A DNA stretch of 64,000 bases from Pseudocercospora fijiensis CIRAD86 (Eukaryota; Ascomycota; Dothideomycetes; Mycosphaerellales; Mycosphaerellaceae): contig NW_006921535.1 in the NCBI RefSeq assembly GCF_000340215.1, positions 4,512,596 through 4,576,595 on the forward strand. The letters are read 5' to 3'. This document shows positions 12,440 through 25,153 of this stretch, piece by piece; position 1 is the stretch's first letter; each line of letters starts with the position of its first letter. The notes beneath the pieces were generated by a model. It was not told the origin of the DNA. It searched no databases and was given only the letters and a program-made list of their open reading frames with translations. A program made the translations under genes and the position numbers.

Positions 12440-13383
12440 ATGCAATGGCATAGAGGCGTTGAGGGAGCTGTGGCAGATATGAAGTTCCAAGGTTGGCGAT
12501 ACAATCGGTTTCAGCAGGGACTACATTCTAGCCTTCAGTCGCTTGATTCAGGGTCCAATACCACGGCTTCTACAGTGCGCGACCTTGACACGTTGGCGAC
12601 GGAAGATGAGTATTCTGTCGTTGTTCGTGTGTTTTCGGACATACGTGTTCCTGAGGGTTACAAGCATGTTGATGCTGGGGAGGCGTTATTTGTAGTGCAG
12701 TACGCTCGCGAGATGACTTTGGCAAAAGGTCGTGTACTTTACGAAGTCTGGGTGAGTTCTCGCTTGACAGCCCTTCGGAGTTGATTCGTTCTGCTAACAG
12801 ATCCGCGTTGCAGGACCGCTGGACGTATCGCTTTCTTGGCTACCTAGTTCCATCCCACATTTACTCGGAAGCAATTTCATACCGCTCCACGTTCGATGGC
12901 TGGCATAGCCTTCACTTTCACGATCGGAAAATACGACAGCATGCTCACACGTTGGTCATGGATCAATTTCCTCGTATCAACCCGACCTCGGCGAAAATCA
13001 TTGCCGAAAAACTGGCCGTTGAGAAAAGACAAATTACATCGAGAAATGTGGAGCAGAGCGTAATCAACCACCTCAGGTACTTCTGGTCCAGCTACGAGCT
13101 GCGACTGTCACAAAAGGACGGAGAGGGAAGATATTTTCCTCGGAAAGAGATACTCGAAGCCATCAAGCCAAGGATGAGGGTCATGACGCAAATGTGGTTG
13201 CCTGAGGATACCGATGGCACGAGATTAGCGATTCTGTGGAGGAAACATTATCTACTCGATGAGATGAAAAGTCAACGGCCGTGTAAAGAGGAAGACGTCT
13301 TTTACAGACCCACCGCTTTGGCTTGGTTTGGAGGAAAGGAGACTGTAGGAAACCTAGCAAATGTAGAACGGGCATTTCTCTAA
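12440..13383 (+). CDS. Hypothetical protein, two exons (12440-12751, 12814-13383)
   Basis: Two frames join across a 62-nt intron (12752-12813): donor GTGAGT, branch-like GCTAAC at about 12793, acceptor GCAG. The splice is phase 0 after a Trp codon and continues with DRWTYRFLGYLVPSH. With the first in-frame ATG (12440) the product is 293 aa. The frame stays open upstream to 12230 without an ATG and reads like a mitochondrial presequence (Arg/Ser-rich, RRLYTQ), so the true start may lie in an unrecognised 5' exon. Exon 2 encodes Trp/Tyr/His-rich, mostly hydrophilic sequence (FDGWHSLHFHDRKIRQHAH) ending at TAA 13381. I recognise no domain. It lies about 50 bp from the RIPped MULE block but shows no RIP-type stops. 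Confidence 0.65.
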
Positions 13384-13641
13384 ATTGGGTCCATTCGACA
13401 TTGCTTCGGGACAGGGCGCGACTATTCGTAAATTAGCTCCGGCTATTTATAAATCAGTCGTCCGATTGCGGAGGAGGCCTAAGGCAAATTTGTTAATTAT
13501 GTCCTCTACCGCTAGATAGCTATTTTCTACCTTACTATCGCTATTCTATCGCCGCCTTTCTATATCTAATATTAGCTATATTACTAAGCCCTTCTACGTA
13601 GCTATAAACCGAGGCCGCTCTATCTCCTAAGCTTTATAATC

Positions 13642-13839
13642 TGTAAGAAGGGTATATTAGCAGGTAGATAGGGTAGTAGTAGGTACGAGTAGTATTCGAT
13701 AAGGAGCTAGAAGGAGAGGGAGGAAGGTAGGCAAGTTAGCCTATTACTAAGCGCTAAGCCCTACCTAAGGCACTAAGACCCTAGCTTTACTTAGCCTAGT
13801 TATATACCAATTACGTATAGCCTCTTTAGCCCTAATATA
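13642..13839 (-). repeat. 3' LTR of element B (198 bp)
   Basis: Nearly identical to 20607-20804 over its full length, with differences mainly of the C-to-T/G-to-A type (for example ATATA here against ACATA there at the outer end). It lies directly after TSD TAATC at 13637-13641. Confidence 0.92.
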
Positions 13840-15109
13840 CGCTTCCCTTCTAAAGGCCGCGCCCTCGTAGCCTATCTATATTCTACGACCTCTATTGCCG
13901 CTAACTTAGCAAGTCTAATAAGCTGCTTAGCTCGCGCTAAATTAAACACTTAACTACCTAATTATGTAACTATGTCTAACCTTACTTTTAATACAATGTC
14001 TAACTCTAACTGCGCTATCCTTATATATAATAAAGTAATATATATCTATAAGAATTAAGGACTATCGACTAATTATAATACGAGCGCGTCTTCCCTACTA
14101 TAATAGGTAGACGTACGAGGTATTGTAGCCCTGCCCCCGTTCTAAGTAATATCGTACTAAGTTCTTTGCGTCTACTCTTAAAAGACCTAGCAATGTCCGC
14201 TTCCGAGGGTTGTCCGTTCTAAGGGATTGTTCTTATTATTACGAGAGCTATTATTTACTGTTGTGGTTTCACTAGCCCTAATTAGTTAGGTTTAGTAGCC
14301 TTTAAGTGTCAACTAATTATATCTTTTTAAAAAACTCAGTTCTTCTAGTTTCTATAGGTAAAGGCTATTATAAGTGTAATAGTTAAGGTTCGCTTCGCTT
14401 AAAGGGTCGGAAAGATCGAGAAGTAACCTATTATCCGTAAGATCGACCCTAGCTAACTTAGCTCTATAGTTTTTGCTCTTAGTTAGTCTATTAGTCGCTT
14501 AATCTTTTAGGCGGCTTAAAGTTTTAATTAAAGTTTTAATTAAAGGTGCCTTAGGCTCGTAGTATAGGTAAGGTTGTATCTATAGGCATAGTAATAATAG
14601 CAAGTAATGTTAACAATAGCGGCGCTAGTCGTCTTAGCGCTAACTTTACCTTGCTTTCAATTTCCTTCTTCGACTAATAATATACTCCGTAATACCGTTA
14701 CTAATATAGCCGCGCCAGCCGTGTCGCCCTTTAGTATAAGCGTAACGCCGTCGTTACTATTATTATTACTAACACTATTCGCCTATGCGCGCGCGCCGCC
14801 TCTATCGACCGCCTAGGCCTTAGGGCCCCGATAGGACGTAGAAATAAAAGGGGCGCTAAGAGGAGGGTCTTATAGGGTGCGCTAGTAAAGAGGTAGATTC
14901 CTTAAAAAAGTAGGCGATTAGTTAACAGTTATAGCGCGTTTGTTAACGCTCGGTGCGCATTTACTATAGTAGTATAGTCTTATTGTCTTTTATTACTAAC
15001 AATTGCTTACCTCTAATTAGTTAGCTAATAGCACCCTAGGAGTAGCATTAATCCTAGGCCCCGATAGTAATATTATAGCCTCTTAGCCTTCTTCTTGTCC
15101 TTTATACTA

Positions 15110-18100
15110 GTCTAATACTCGTCTAATAACTTAGTTATATCCTTAAAAGAGTCTTTAGCCTCCTACGAGTCCTATTTAGGTAAATAGCCTTGCTATCTTA
15201 GGAGGTACTCCTTCTTGCCTTATCTAGTCCGATGCTTTAGTATACGCTCTATAGACTACAGCTCTTTACTATTAGCTAAGACTTCTTCTAACTTGGTAGG
15301 CGCTTTATCGCCTTCGCGCTAGTAGTATAGTTTAAGGAGGGATACATAGAAGGTATTATAGATAGTATAATAGGGTAGAAGCTATAACTAATAGGCCTAT
15401 ACGGAAGAGCCCTTAACTTCTCGAATGCGGAATAGGCTAATATATCTCGGTGCGAGCTTAGGTCTTGTTTTGCTATTAGGTAATAGGTGTTTGCGGATAC
15501 GGAGGTTCTTAGTGCTTAGTATAACTATATCGCCTTGCTTGAAAGTTATTAGCGTATAGTGTTTGTTATAGTAGGCCTTCTAATATGCCTAGGCCTTTGC
15601 TAGTTTGTTAGCTAACTTAGCGTGAATTTCCCGCATCTTTTAAACCCTCTTAATAGCCGCTAGTGTCTTAGGTGTTAGTACTTAACGCGCTTCCCTTTCC
15701 TTACGCTCGGCCTCGAGCGGTAGGGGGTCTTATAGCATAGCAGCGTTCTAGCCTATTATAGCTATATATAGTGAGACCTTAGTTAATAAATGTACACTAT
15801 TATTATATACGAATTCGGCTAGTTATAGGAGGTTAACCTATCTATTAGGGTCCTCGTTAATATAGCTACGTAGGTACTGCTATAGCGTAGCATTTTGCCT
15901 CTCTATTTGACTGTTAGTCTATAGATAGAAGGCTGTTAATAGCCGATGCTTTAGTCTTAGCTATAGGCATAATTCGCTCTAATAGTGCGATATGGATGTC
16001 GAGCCCCTATCGGAGACTATCCCCTTAGGGGTCCCCTAATAGCTATAGAAGATGTTGTTCTATAGGGCTTTAGCTATATTAATAGCAGTCTAATCCTTTC
16101 GAGTAGGAATGTAACGAGCGCTCTTAGTAAACCGGTCTACGACAACTAGGATAGCATTATATATATCCTTGCTGCCCCTGCGCTTAGTAGGCGGAAGGCC
16201 TATAATAAAGTCTATTATAAGCTTAGCAAATGGCTTCCTAGGGACAGGAAGTGAAGACAACTCGCTAAATAGTAAGTGCTTTAGTGCTTTAACTCGCTAG
16301 TATACTATATAGGTCTGTATATACTCCTTTATATGCCGCTTACTATTTAGCTAGTAGTATATACGCGATAGTAACTCGTGCGACCTCTCTATACTATAGT
16401 AACTAGCGAGCTTACTATTATAGTGCCTCTTTAAAAGCTCTTGTCTAATCGATTGTTTAGCGGGGATATAATATCTGCCCTTAAACTTTAAGTAACCTTT
16501 GTCGTCGATCGACTAATTATTGTTACTCTTACTAGATCGAGTCGCCCGCCTACTTATAAGCTTATTAATACGCTCGATAGCAAAGGCGTCCCTCTGCTAA
16601 GTACGTAATAGCTTATCTATAAACGATTAACTATCCCTATTTGTAAGGTTATTTAATAGTACCCTCGCTATTAAACGAGGTACGTATTATATATATCTAA
16701 TAGTACTAGTAGCCGGAACTACTGCAACCTCTTCTATAGTGCTATCGCTATATAGGCTATTACTATAGATAGCAATGTCTTTAATCGAGTTATTATAGCT
16801 CGAGCGATCTACGTCCTTTCTAACGCGCACTAGAAGAACGATAACTCCGCTATAGTATTTGTTGCCGCCGCGGGGTCCGGAAGTCCGCTTATCCTACGCT
16901 TACTTATTAACAATACGGGCTATAGCAATCTTATACTATAGGGTTAGAAACAATGAATTAATAGATTGCTAAGTCTCGCTATCGTAATTAGGCCGCCTCG
17001 ATAGGCTATTAGCAGGGTTGCTTACGCCTAGCCGATATAATATATTAAAATCGAACCCGGCGAGGTAGACGGCCTATCTAGCCTATCGACCTATAACCCT
17101 AGTAACCTTCGTAATTCTACGGAGGTTGTTATAGTCCGTATAGACCTGAATTGTATGCTAAGCACTATCGAGATAGTAGCGCTAATGCTTAAAGGCTTCT
17201 ACGATTGCTAAGAGCTCTTGCTCGTAGGTCTTATATCGACGTTCTATATCGATTATCTTTTGTAAAAAGAAGGCAATCGGGTGCTAGTAGTAGTTATTAT
17301 CTGATTGCTATAATATAATAGCCGATATAGCGAACTATAAAGCGTTAGTCTCAATTCGGATCTGCTTGCTTAGTACGAAATAGTACAATAAGGGGACTTT
17401 AGTAAATCGCTTCTTTAGACCGTTAAAAGCGGCTTGTGTTTTGTTAGTCTACCTAAACTCTCTAGAAGGGTTTGCCTTAGTCTTAGTGAGCTTAGTTAAT
17501 AGCATTATATACCTCGAATAGCCCTTAATAAAACGGCGGTAGAAATTAGCGAAGCCGAGGAACGATTAAAGCTCCTTAATAGACGTAGGAACAGGCTATT
17601 TAGTAATTGTTTTAATCCGATTAGGATTAGCCTTAATACCCTCGGTTGAAATAAGGAAGCTAAGGAATAATACCTCTTTAGTAGCAAAGGTGCATTTAGA
17701 AGGTTTGTAATATAGTCTATAGGCTCGTAGGCGGTCGAGGACCTTACGTACTACGGCCTAGTATTCTATAATATTAGGTAAATGTGTGTAAACTAGGATG
17801 TTATCTAGGTAAACTATATAGAGATAGTCTAATAGGCCCGAAAGGGCCCGATTGATATAGGACTAGAATGTTATAAAGGCATTAGCTAAGCCGAATAGTA
17901 TAACTAAGTACTCGAAATAGCTATAGCGAGTGCGGAAGGCCGTCTTCTATTCGTCGCCCTTACGAATACAGATACGATAGTACGCATCCTTAATATCTAG
18001 TATAGTATAGAAGTAGGCCCTAGAAAGGCGCTCGAGGGTCTTATTAATAAGGGGGAGTAGACAGCGGTCTTTAATAGTAACAGCATTAAGCCTACGATAG

Positions 18101-19170
18101 TCGATATATAGGCGTAGGCTACTATCCTTCTTTAGTACGAATAGGATAGGGGCGCTAGCAGGGCTGTTACTATACCGTATCCGGCTATTAGCTAGGTTTT
18201 CCTCTAGATACTTACGTAATATAGTAAGCTCTCGTTTACTAAGGTTGTAAAGGGGACTAAAGGGAACCTCCTTACCCTCTATAATATTAATTTTATAATC
18301 TATCTCTTTGAATATAGGCAATGTCGATGCTAAGTGGTATTTAAATATATTAATATAGGTCTCTCGAATAGTTTCTAGTATACGCTTAAGCTGTTTAGGG
18401 TCTATGCTATTAGGGGGCACAGGTTTATCGTTATTACTACCGAGCAGGTCGGCAGTTAGATTAGCTAAGGCGGGGGTTAGGTTGCTAATAAACAGGACCC
18501 TAATATTATTAGGACACTCGCTAATGTCGATATGTTTAATGTCCTCTCTCCTAGCGATTCTAAATCGCTATTGTTAACTGCCTAAGTCTATAACTATAGC
18601 ATAGTGCTTAAGAACAGGGTTGCTAATAACAATAGTAGCTCCCCTATATAGGTTGTCTATATCTACTACGTAGGTAGTAAAGTCTAGTAGGCGTTTATTT
18701 CCGAGGTCGTCCTTTAGAACTATAGGAACATAGTAGGCCCTATAGGTTAAGTGCCGAGCGTTATTAAACTAAGCAAGGGTTAGCATGTTAGTTCTAGGCA
18801 ATTGTCGGAGGTCTAATTACTTAGCTAGGCGGTAATTAATAAGGGCGCTAACCGAATTTCCTAGATCTAGCATAACCTTAGTCTTATAGTTGTCTCTATA
18901 TATGTCCTATATAAGACAGGTGCGTATAATAGCTAGCACAATGTCGATAGTTTTACGCCGCACAAGGCTAACAGTTAGTACGGCGCTTACTCTTTTTTTG
19001 AAGGTTGGCCTATAGGGGTAGCGTTAGCTACTAGAAGGTGTTTCCTATATTTGGCGGAAGCGCGGTTAATCCGGGTCTAATCTCTTAGTTTATCGCATTA
19101 GCTTAATAGATAGCTAGTGCTATTACAGTTGAAGCACTTTAGTCCGGTTAGGGGGTTGCTATAGCTATTG
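15110..19170 (-). pseudogene. Pol polyprotein region of element B (RIP-degraded)
   Basis: On the minus strand a CCHC knuckle CFNCNSTSYLLSQC (about 19085-19130; the His reads Tyr, a CAC-to-TAC RIP change) is followed by an aspartic-protease-like region, then RT. The longest intact piece is 157 codons (17947-18420) covering the RT N-terminal half, including LYIDYRRLNAVTIKDR and TILDIKDAYYRI, and stopping where a Trp is expected. RNase H lies at about 17030-17400 and integrase at about 15900-16330. A chromodomain-like tail (ERILKHRTRQGKKEYLLR, then WEAKDSF-type sequence) lies at about 15120-15262. Stops are TAG/TAA at Gln and Trp positions. The same protein is encoded by element C. Confidence 0.85.
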
Positions 19171-19399
19171 CTGCTATTGTTAGTTAAGCGGTTAGTATTA
19201 TAGGGATACGAGCCCCTTCTACGACCCCTATCGCGGCCTCCTCTATATAGCCGTCGGCTACGGCCTCTTCTGCGGTTATTGTTACTGTTCCTATTGTTAG
19301 TACTATTGTTTTAGTAGGAACCTTAGTTTCCCTCGCGGGCACTACGGTTACCGCGGTTAGAACTAGCTAGTCGGATCCTCGATTCTAGTCGTTATTAGA

Positions 19400-20540
19400 G
19401 CTAAACAGCTCGTTTAGCTGTTTCTACCTCGACTATAAATTGAATACGTGTTAGGTTAGCCTATTTAAATACGCGGCGACGGTCTAATTCGAGGATAAGC
19501 TCCTATCTAAGCTTTAGGCATATCTCTAAGATCTATATAGAATTAGTCTTAGCCGGAAGGTTATCCTCGAGGGTCTTTAAATAGGCCTCGAATAAACGAG
19601 CCGATTAATTAGTCTTTTATTTAGCTCGAAGATACAGGTCCTAAGCATGTTATTGCCTTAGTATAGGGTTTCTAAGGGTGTCTAGTATAATAGTTTTGTA
19701 GGTTTGCTACTAAATAGCGGTCTAATTATCGAGGGAATCAAAATAGTTATCCTAGGTACGTTTTGGGTCGCTATTAATATACTATATCGCATAGACGACT
19801 AGTAAATAGTCGTCTAGAAGGGCCCTCGGTATATTTCGCTAGTTAAGCTTATAATCGCGTATATAATTATTATACTGCTTGCGACTAGAGCCGTTAAATA
19901 CGGTGCAGTCCTTGAGTTTAGTATCCTTCTTTTAGACTAATAGTAAGGAAGGCCCTACTATTAGTTTAGTAGTAGTAGGGTCTTCCTAAAGGCGGCGAAG
20001 CTCGAGGAGGTTATCCTTTAGCTACTATTCCTAACGTAAAGCAGCGAGCCTGTTTTAGGTAGCTTCTTAAAGTCTCGCTACTAGCTAGGGGCTAAAGGCT
20101 AGCTAGCTATATCGTCGATTAACAATGTTATTAAGTATGTCGTTAATAGGCAACTCTAGGTCGTTACCTAGAATTATAGGTTCTTCGGCAGGCCTAGTAG
20201 TAGGCTCTCTAGTAGGAGGCACTTTAGTAGGTGCTTTAGTAGGCACTTTAGTAGGTACTGTGCTACTAGCGTTGTCGTTGCTAGCGCTGCTAGCGGCAGC
20301 ACGGTTGTTATTGCTTCGTAATAAGCCGGCTATTGTAATAGGGGGTAACACTAATAATATATTATTAGCCCCTAAGATACGGATATAGCGGAATTAGTAG
20401 ATATCGGTCTAGTATGCTTAACTTAGTATAATAGGCCGTATAGAAGGCCTTGCTTAATAATTAGTATAGTTGTTTCGATAGAATAGTATATATAGGTCCC
20501 GTTCTTCGGGCGTAATATAGTTAGATTAATCTTGTTCGTA
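19400..20540 (-). pseudogene. Gag region of element B (RIP-degraded)
   Basis: An open piece of 82 codons (20103-20351) includes a Thr/Pro-rich tandem (PTKVPTKAPTKVPPT) and ends in ELPINDILNNIVNRRYS. The same ending is encoded by element C at 50489-50674, so it is a conserved feature of this family. Downstream sequence on the minus strand to about 19400 continues as typical Gag sequence with RIP stops before the CCHC knuckle. The true start is unclear. Confidence 0.7.
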
Positions 20541-20606
20541 GCTGTACCGCTAAAAGCTTGAAATAAGGACTATCTAGCTGCTGCCCTTAAAGGGTAGATC
20601 GAATAC

Positions 20607-20804
20607 TGTATAAGAAGGGTGTATTAGCAGGTAGATAGGGTAGTAGTAGGTACGAGTAGTATTCGATAAGGAGCTAGGAGGAGAGGGAGGAAGGTAGGCA
20701 AGTTAGCCTATTGCTAAGCGCTAAGCCCTGCCTAAGGCACTAAGACCCTAGCTTTACTTAGCCTGGTTACATACCAATTACATGTAGCCTCTTTAGCCCT
20801 AACA
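20607..20804 (-). repeat. 5' LTR of element B (198 bp)
   Basis: Begins TGTATAAGAAGGG and ends CCCTAACA on the plus strand, followed at once by TAATC (20805-20809), the second copy of the target duplication. It keeps more CA/TG than the 3' LTR. Confidence 0.92.
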
Positions 20805-20809
20805 TAATC

Positions 20810-22870
20810 TAAGAAAGCGCTAGTTTTAAGAGATATATAGTAAGAGGCCGCGGCTAGTATAAGAGCCGAAGCTAGGTAACCTTAGAGGCCCTAAATTATA
20901 GATCGAGATAGTATATAGACCTAAGGATATAGTAGGCTACGAATACTTCTACAGCATTAATCGCCGCTATTTAACGTAGTTTCCCTTAGACTTCTAGAAA
21001 GATATAGTAGAAAGCGAACGCTTATATTACTAGCAGTATATTTACTTCGAGTATAAGGCTAGATACGATAGTCTCGATACCTAGTTATCTAGTAAGCTAG
21101 ATACTAGTTTTAAGATACTAAATCCACCACTACCGTTTTTAGATAATTTACTAGCGTAGTATAAGGCTAGCTATACTACTATTCGTTTTATATTACGTAG
21201 CGTACGTAGTAAGAGGTTGCCGCTACCGTTAATACCGCTAAGTAGTAATAGTAGTAGTAATAGTAGTAGTAATAACGGTAAAGGCGGTACTAGTAGGGTT
21301 AGTTAGTAAGAATAGTAAGAATAGCTAGAATAACCTCCCCTAGAAATTAAGAATTAACCGGTCTATAACTTTAGTAATAACGACGAATATAGTAACTAGA
21401 GCGAGTTAGAAACTAAGGCCTATAAACCTAGATTATACGCAACTATTAAAAATCCTAAGAACTAGGTTTTAATAGGCTTATTAATACTAAAGAGTATACA
21501 GATACGTTTGCCCTAGAGAAGGACTTTAAGACAAAGAAGTAAGGCAACCGACTTAATATAGACTATATTTTATAGGCCTTTTAACGTCGCTATACTAGGT
21601 ATCTAATACCTACTCTATAATAAGCTAAGAGAGATAAATTTAAAGAGCGAAGACGGCTTAATCTAATAGCAAAGTAGCGTAAAGGGCGCTCTAAGTTATA
21701 CTATTATCTATAGTTCGAAACAATAATAGCTAAGGACTCGACTAATCCTAGTAACTACTAATAGACCGTAATATTTAATAGCAATAACTATAACTATCTA
21801 GCGGTTAATCCTATAGTACTAGCTAACTACCGACGCCGTTACTATACTATAGAGATTGTCTAAGAGATACTTAATCTACGAGCCGCTAGTGCTTCTAATC
21901 GACAGATTAAGACGGCTATTAAGGCTCGTTTCTCGAGCGTAGGGCTGAATTTAGTAGTCGTACTAGCTACTTTACGAAATATCTTAAATGCCTAGTAAAA
22001 GGCTAAGAAATTAAGTCTCGCTAGCAAGTTAGTAGTAAATAAAACGATCGAGAACCTCCTATAATAGAACTAATTCGTATAGAAGGCTATTAGTACTAGA
22101 CTAAGCGGTAAGTAACGGCTAGAATAGCTATATTTCTCGCACCCTAAGATTATTAGTATCTATAGGAATTGTCTAGATATTATAGTTATAGACTGTATCT
22201 ATAAGACTAACGATTATAGTATGCCGTTACTTATAATCGCTTTACTTAATTAATTTAACTAGACCTTCCCTTTAGCGCTTATATTTAAACCTAGATAGGC
22301 TACTAAATAGTATTTAGTAGCTATTAGCTACATATAGGAGTTGCTATCGGAATACGGCGTAGAAGAGCCTCGCCTCGTTATTTACGACTATAATAGGGTA
22401 TTAATAAAGGCCTTAGTAAGCAACTAGCTTTACCTACGAACTTAGCTCTACCGCTAGTATATTAAACGCGTAGTAGAAGTTAATACAAAGGCCTTCCTTA
22501 GTACTAGACCTCCTAATCTATCGACAAGGCGTAGGCTATTAAGTTAAGCGGTATATAACGTTATAGACCTATTTAACGCTACTATCGACTCTTAGTCTAC
22601 GAACTCTGTTACTAGCAACTATAGGCGTCTTAAGGAGGGTAAGGTTGCCGCTAGCAATAGTAAACTAGCTAGTAATTACCTAGATAACGAGGCGTAGCGT
22701 ATACTAGCTTAATACGTAGCCGATACTTAGTAGATCTATCGAGAATAGTATACTAAATACTAGATTAATAGAATACGCTATTCTAGCAATATAATAACGT
22801 CGCTAGTTAAGGGTTGCTATACTAGTAATAAGGCATAGTTAATAACCTATAGGAACGATATCTATAGCTT
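20810..22870 (+). pseudogene. MULE transposase gene, 3' part (RIP-degraded)
   Basis: The plus-strand frame around 22180-22500 reads DCIYKTNDYSMPLLIIA, then FPLALIFKP and RLVIYDYNRVLIKAL. These match the catalytic MULE/FAR1-type transposase pattern (D-TYKTN-Y--PLL, then a second Asp in the IvTDr-type strand, here read IYDYN). Further on, near 22790-22860, ITSLVKGCYTSNKAQL resembles the third conserved block around the catalytic Glu/His (His reads Tyr). The 5' part of the gene lies left of element B (13498-13641). Stops are TAG/TAA. The right end meets the hAT gene at about 22870. Confidence 0.7.
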
Positions 22871-23907
22871 TATTAACTAGATAGTGCCCTAGTTGTACTA
22901 TTAGGTATACCGCTATGAGGCAATAGTTAGACTCGAGATTATACGTTAGATCCTTTAGTATAATCTTTAGTATCCTAACTTAGCGACTCTAGTAGAGGAG
23001 GTAGTATCGGAATATTATAATATATTCGAAGGTAGTAGGCGAGTATATTCGATTAAAGCGGCCCTAGTTACGAGCGATACTAAAAAGCCTTATATAGCCT
23101 ATACCTACGCTCGGAATAGCTAAGACGTCCTAAGCGACCGACGCTATCGTTAGAAACTTAGGCTCTAACCGCTACTATATAGCGAGAAGGTCGTCTATAA
23201 ATTTAGCTAGAAGATAGGTAAGATCTAGAGATTATTAGCCCTCTTTCTAAGCCTATAAGTTTAGTACTTACTTACGCGCCGATAGAGATCGAACTCTTCT
23301 TTATTTATTTTAGTAGTTACTTTCTCTTCTATCTCTACTTCCTACCTACGAGATAGGTAGGATATTAGAGCCTTCTTAGCCTTCTTTTTCTTTATATAAG
23401 CTATATTTAGACTAGTTTCTTTCCGACGCTTATAGAATATCTTTTCTAGAATAGTCTAGTAATACTTAGGCTATCCCTCGTCCCCCTTCTATTCTAGCTT
23501 CTACTAGTATATATCCTGTTCTACTAGGTTTAGTAAGTACGTAACGCTATAGATATCCTAGAATAGCTCGAAGGTAGTACTATAATATTTATATAACTTA
23601 GTATAGGAGGTATCTATAGCTATCGTTATAGCTACTTTCTAGAGGACGCTCTTCTTAGCTAGCTTAGCTACGGTTTCGTTAAGCTCGTTAAAGAGCTAGT
23701 TATAGTACGTAAAGATAAGATAGATCGTCGGTCCTCGGATTCTTCTAATCGTAGTAGTAACCTTTGTATAATGCTTACTAATATCTACGAGATACTCTAC
23801 TAAGCGCTATTTGGCGGCGGTAAGCCCGAGCTACTTAATATCCTCGGAATTCGAATAGATCTCGAGAGCGGTACGTAAAATACCCCTTTGTAATTATATA
23901 GAAACTA

Positions 23908-24272
23908 GTATAGTCTATAATTAATCTAGGATTGCAATCTAGATTAGCTTAGCAATTTAATCTAATCTAATCTAGCTTATTCCTGCTAACTAAGCAATCT
24001 AATTCAATTTAATCTAGCCCCTTTCTAAAGCAATTCAATTTAATCTAGCCCTTTTTAAAGCAATTTAATTCAATCTAGGGGCTAAAGGGCTAAATTAGGT
24101 AGGCTTAGTAATTCAATCTAATCTAATCTAGCCTAGTCCTACTAATTTAGCAATTCAATCTAATCTAATATAGCCCCTATTTAAGCAATCCGATTTATTC
24201 TAATCTAGGGGTCCTAGGAATCTAATTTAATTTAGGGGGGTCTAGACTAATTAGATTAATTATAGACTATAC
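23908..24272. mobile_element. 365-bp non-autonomous TIR element (MITE) inside the hAT gene
   Basis: The ends are 21-bp inverted repeats (23908-23928 and 24252-24272, starting GTATAGTCTATAATTAATC), each flanked by TA (23906-23907 and 24273-24274), as for Tc1/mariner-type insertions. The interior is built largely from repeated variants of CAATTYAATYTAATCTAG. No coding capacity. It separates two parts of the hAT reading frame. Class by TA flank only; no autonomous partner is seen. Confidence 0.75.
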
Positions 24273-25153
24273 TAATAGAAAGTCGAATCGAACCGGATCT
24301 TTACGTCTTAGGTAAAACAGAGTAGGCGCTAGGGAGGCCGCTTTTGCTATCGCTTATTCTATACGATATTCTAGGTATCGGTTTTAGGGCGCTCGATAAG
24401 GTTCTTTTAAATAGCCTCGAATCGGTTATATCTCTATAAGCTCGAGTTTATATATATTACTAGACGACGAAGCTAGAGAAAAGGAGTTAGAACTATACTA
24501 GGTTGCCGGCTATAAATGCTAGCTATAGGTACCGGCTACGGACAAAAGTTAAATCTTATATAAAACGAGAGCGAAGCTCTCTACCTTATCTCGTCTTGTT
24601 ACTATAACGAGTTTCTCGACTTTCGACTTTGCTTTATCCCTATCTAGGATCTTCTATTACTCGTCGTTCGATAGTATAATTTTAAGCGTCTTAAGAGGGC
24701 TTAGATCGCGATTTAAACTATATAAGCGAGATAGGGAGACTTTTATAGGGATACGACTAGTAACGACGTCGGCTTCGATTTAATAGGGCTAGGCCTATTA
24801 CTAGGCTCCTCTTTATCTTTATTATCGTACGTATCTAGAATCGTAGCGAGCTTAATATTTAGAAGATTAAGCTAGATTATAGACCTTAAAATCTCCTCTA
24901 TATACTCGATCCTATCGATACGATTAGTAATTTTAAAGACAAATATAAGTAAACTATATATATAACGCCTTATTTAATATTCGATTATTACTAGCGTTAT
25001 CCGTAGTAATCGAGATTAGTTTCGTAGTTACGCTAACCCTATCTATTACCGTATAGATAAGCTTCGCTATATCCTTACTAGTATATAAACCTAGAATTTT
25101 AGGGAATCCGATTATAAGTTCCTAGAGTTTCTAATCCGAATTAATAAAGTATA

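Larger units (their letters stand above)
13642..20804 (-). mobile_element. Element B: complete Ty3/gypsy chromovirus-type retrotransposon
   Basis: Two 198-bp LTRs (13642-13839 and 20607-20804) bound a 7,163-bp element. Its ends read TGT...ATA on the left and TGT...ACA on the right (ATA = RIPped ACA). It is flanked by a perfect 5-bp duplication TAATC at 13637-13641 and 20805-20809. A purine-rich tract GAAGGGAAGC (complement of 13841-13850) lies next to the left LTR, which is the 3' LTR because coding runs on the minus strand. Gag, CCHC knuckle, RT, RNase H, integrase and chromodomain regions follow in order. It is RIPped, though some frames remain open. A second copy of the family is element C. 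Confidence 0.92.
13430..22870 (+). mobile_element. Mutator-like (MULE) DNA transposon remnant, split by element B
   Basis: Removing element B with one copy of its TSD joins 13641 to 20810 and gives one RIPped sequence with a plus-strand protein-like frame from about 13498 to 22870, containing a MULE transposase domain near 22180-22500. Left of 13430 the sequence is normal host DNA. The right side is cut by a hAT gene on the opposite strand, probably another insertion. I could not find matching terminal inverted repeats, so both ends are approximate. Confidence 0.55.
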
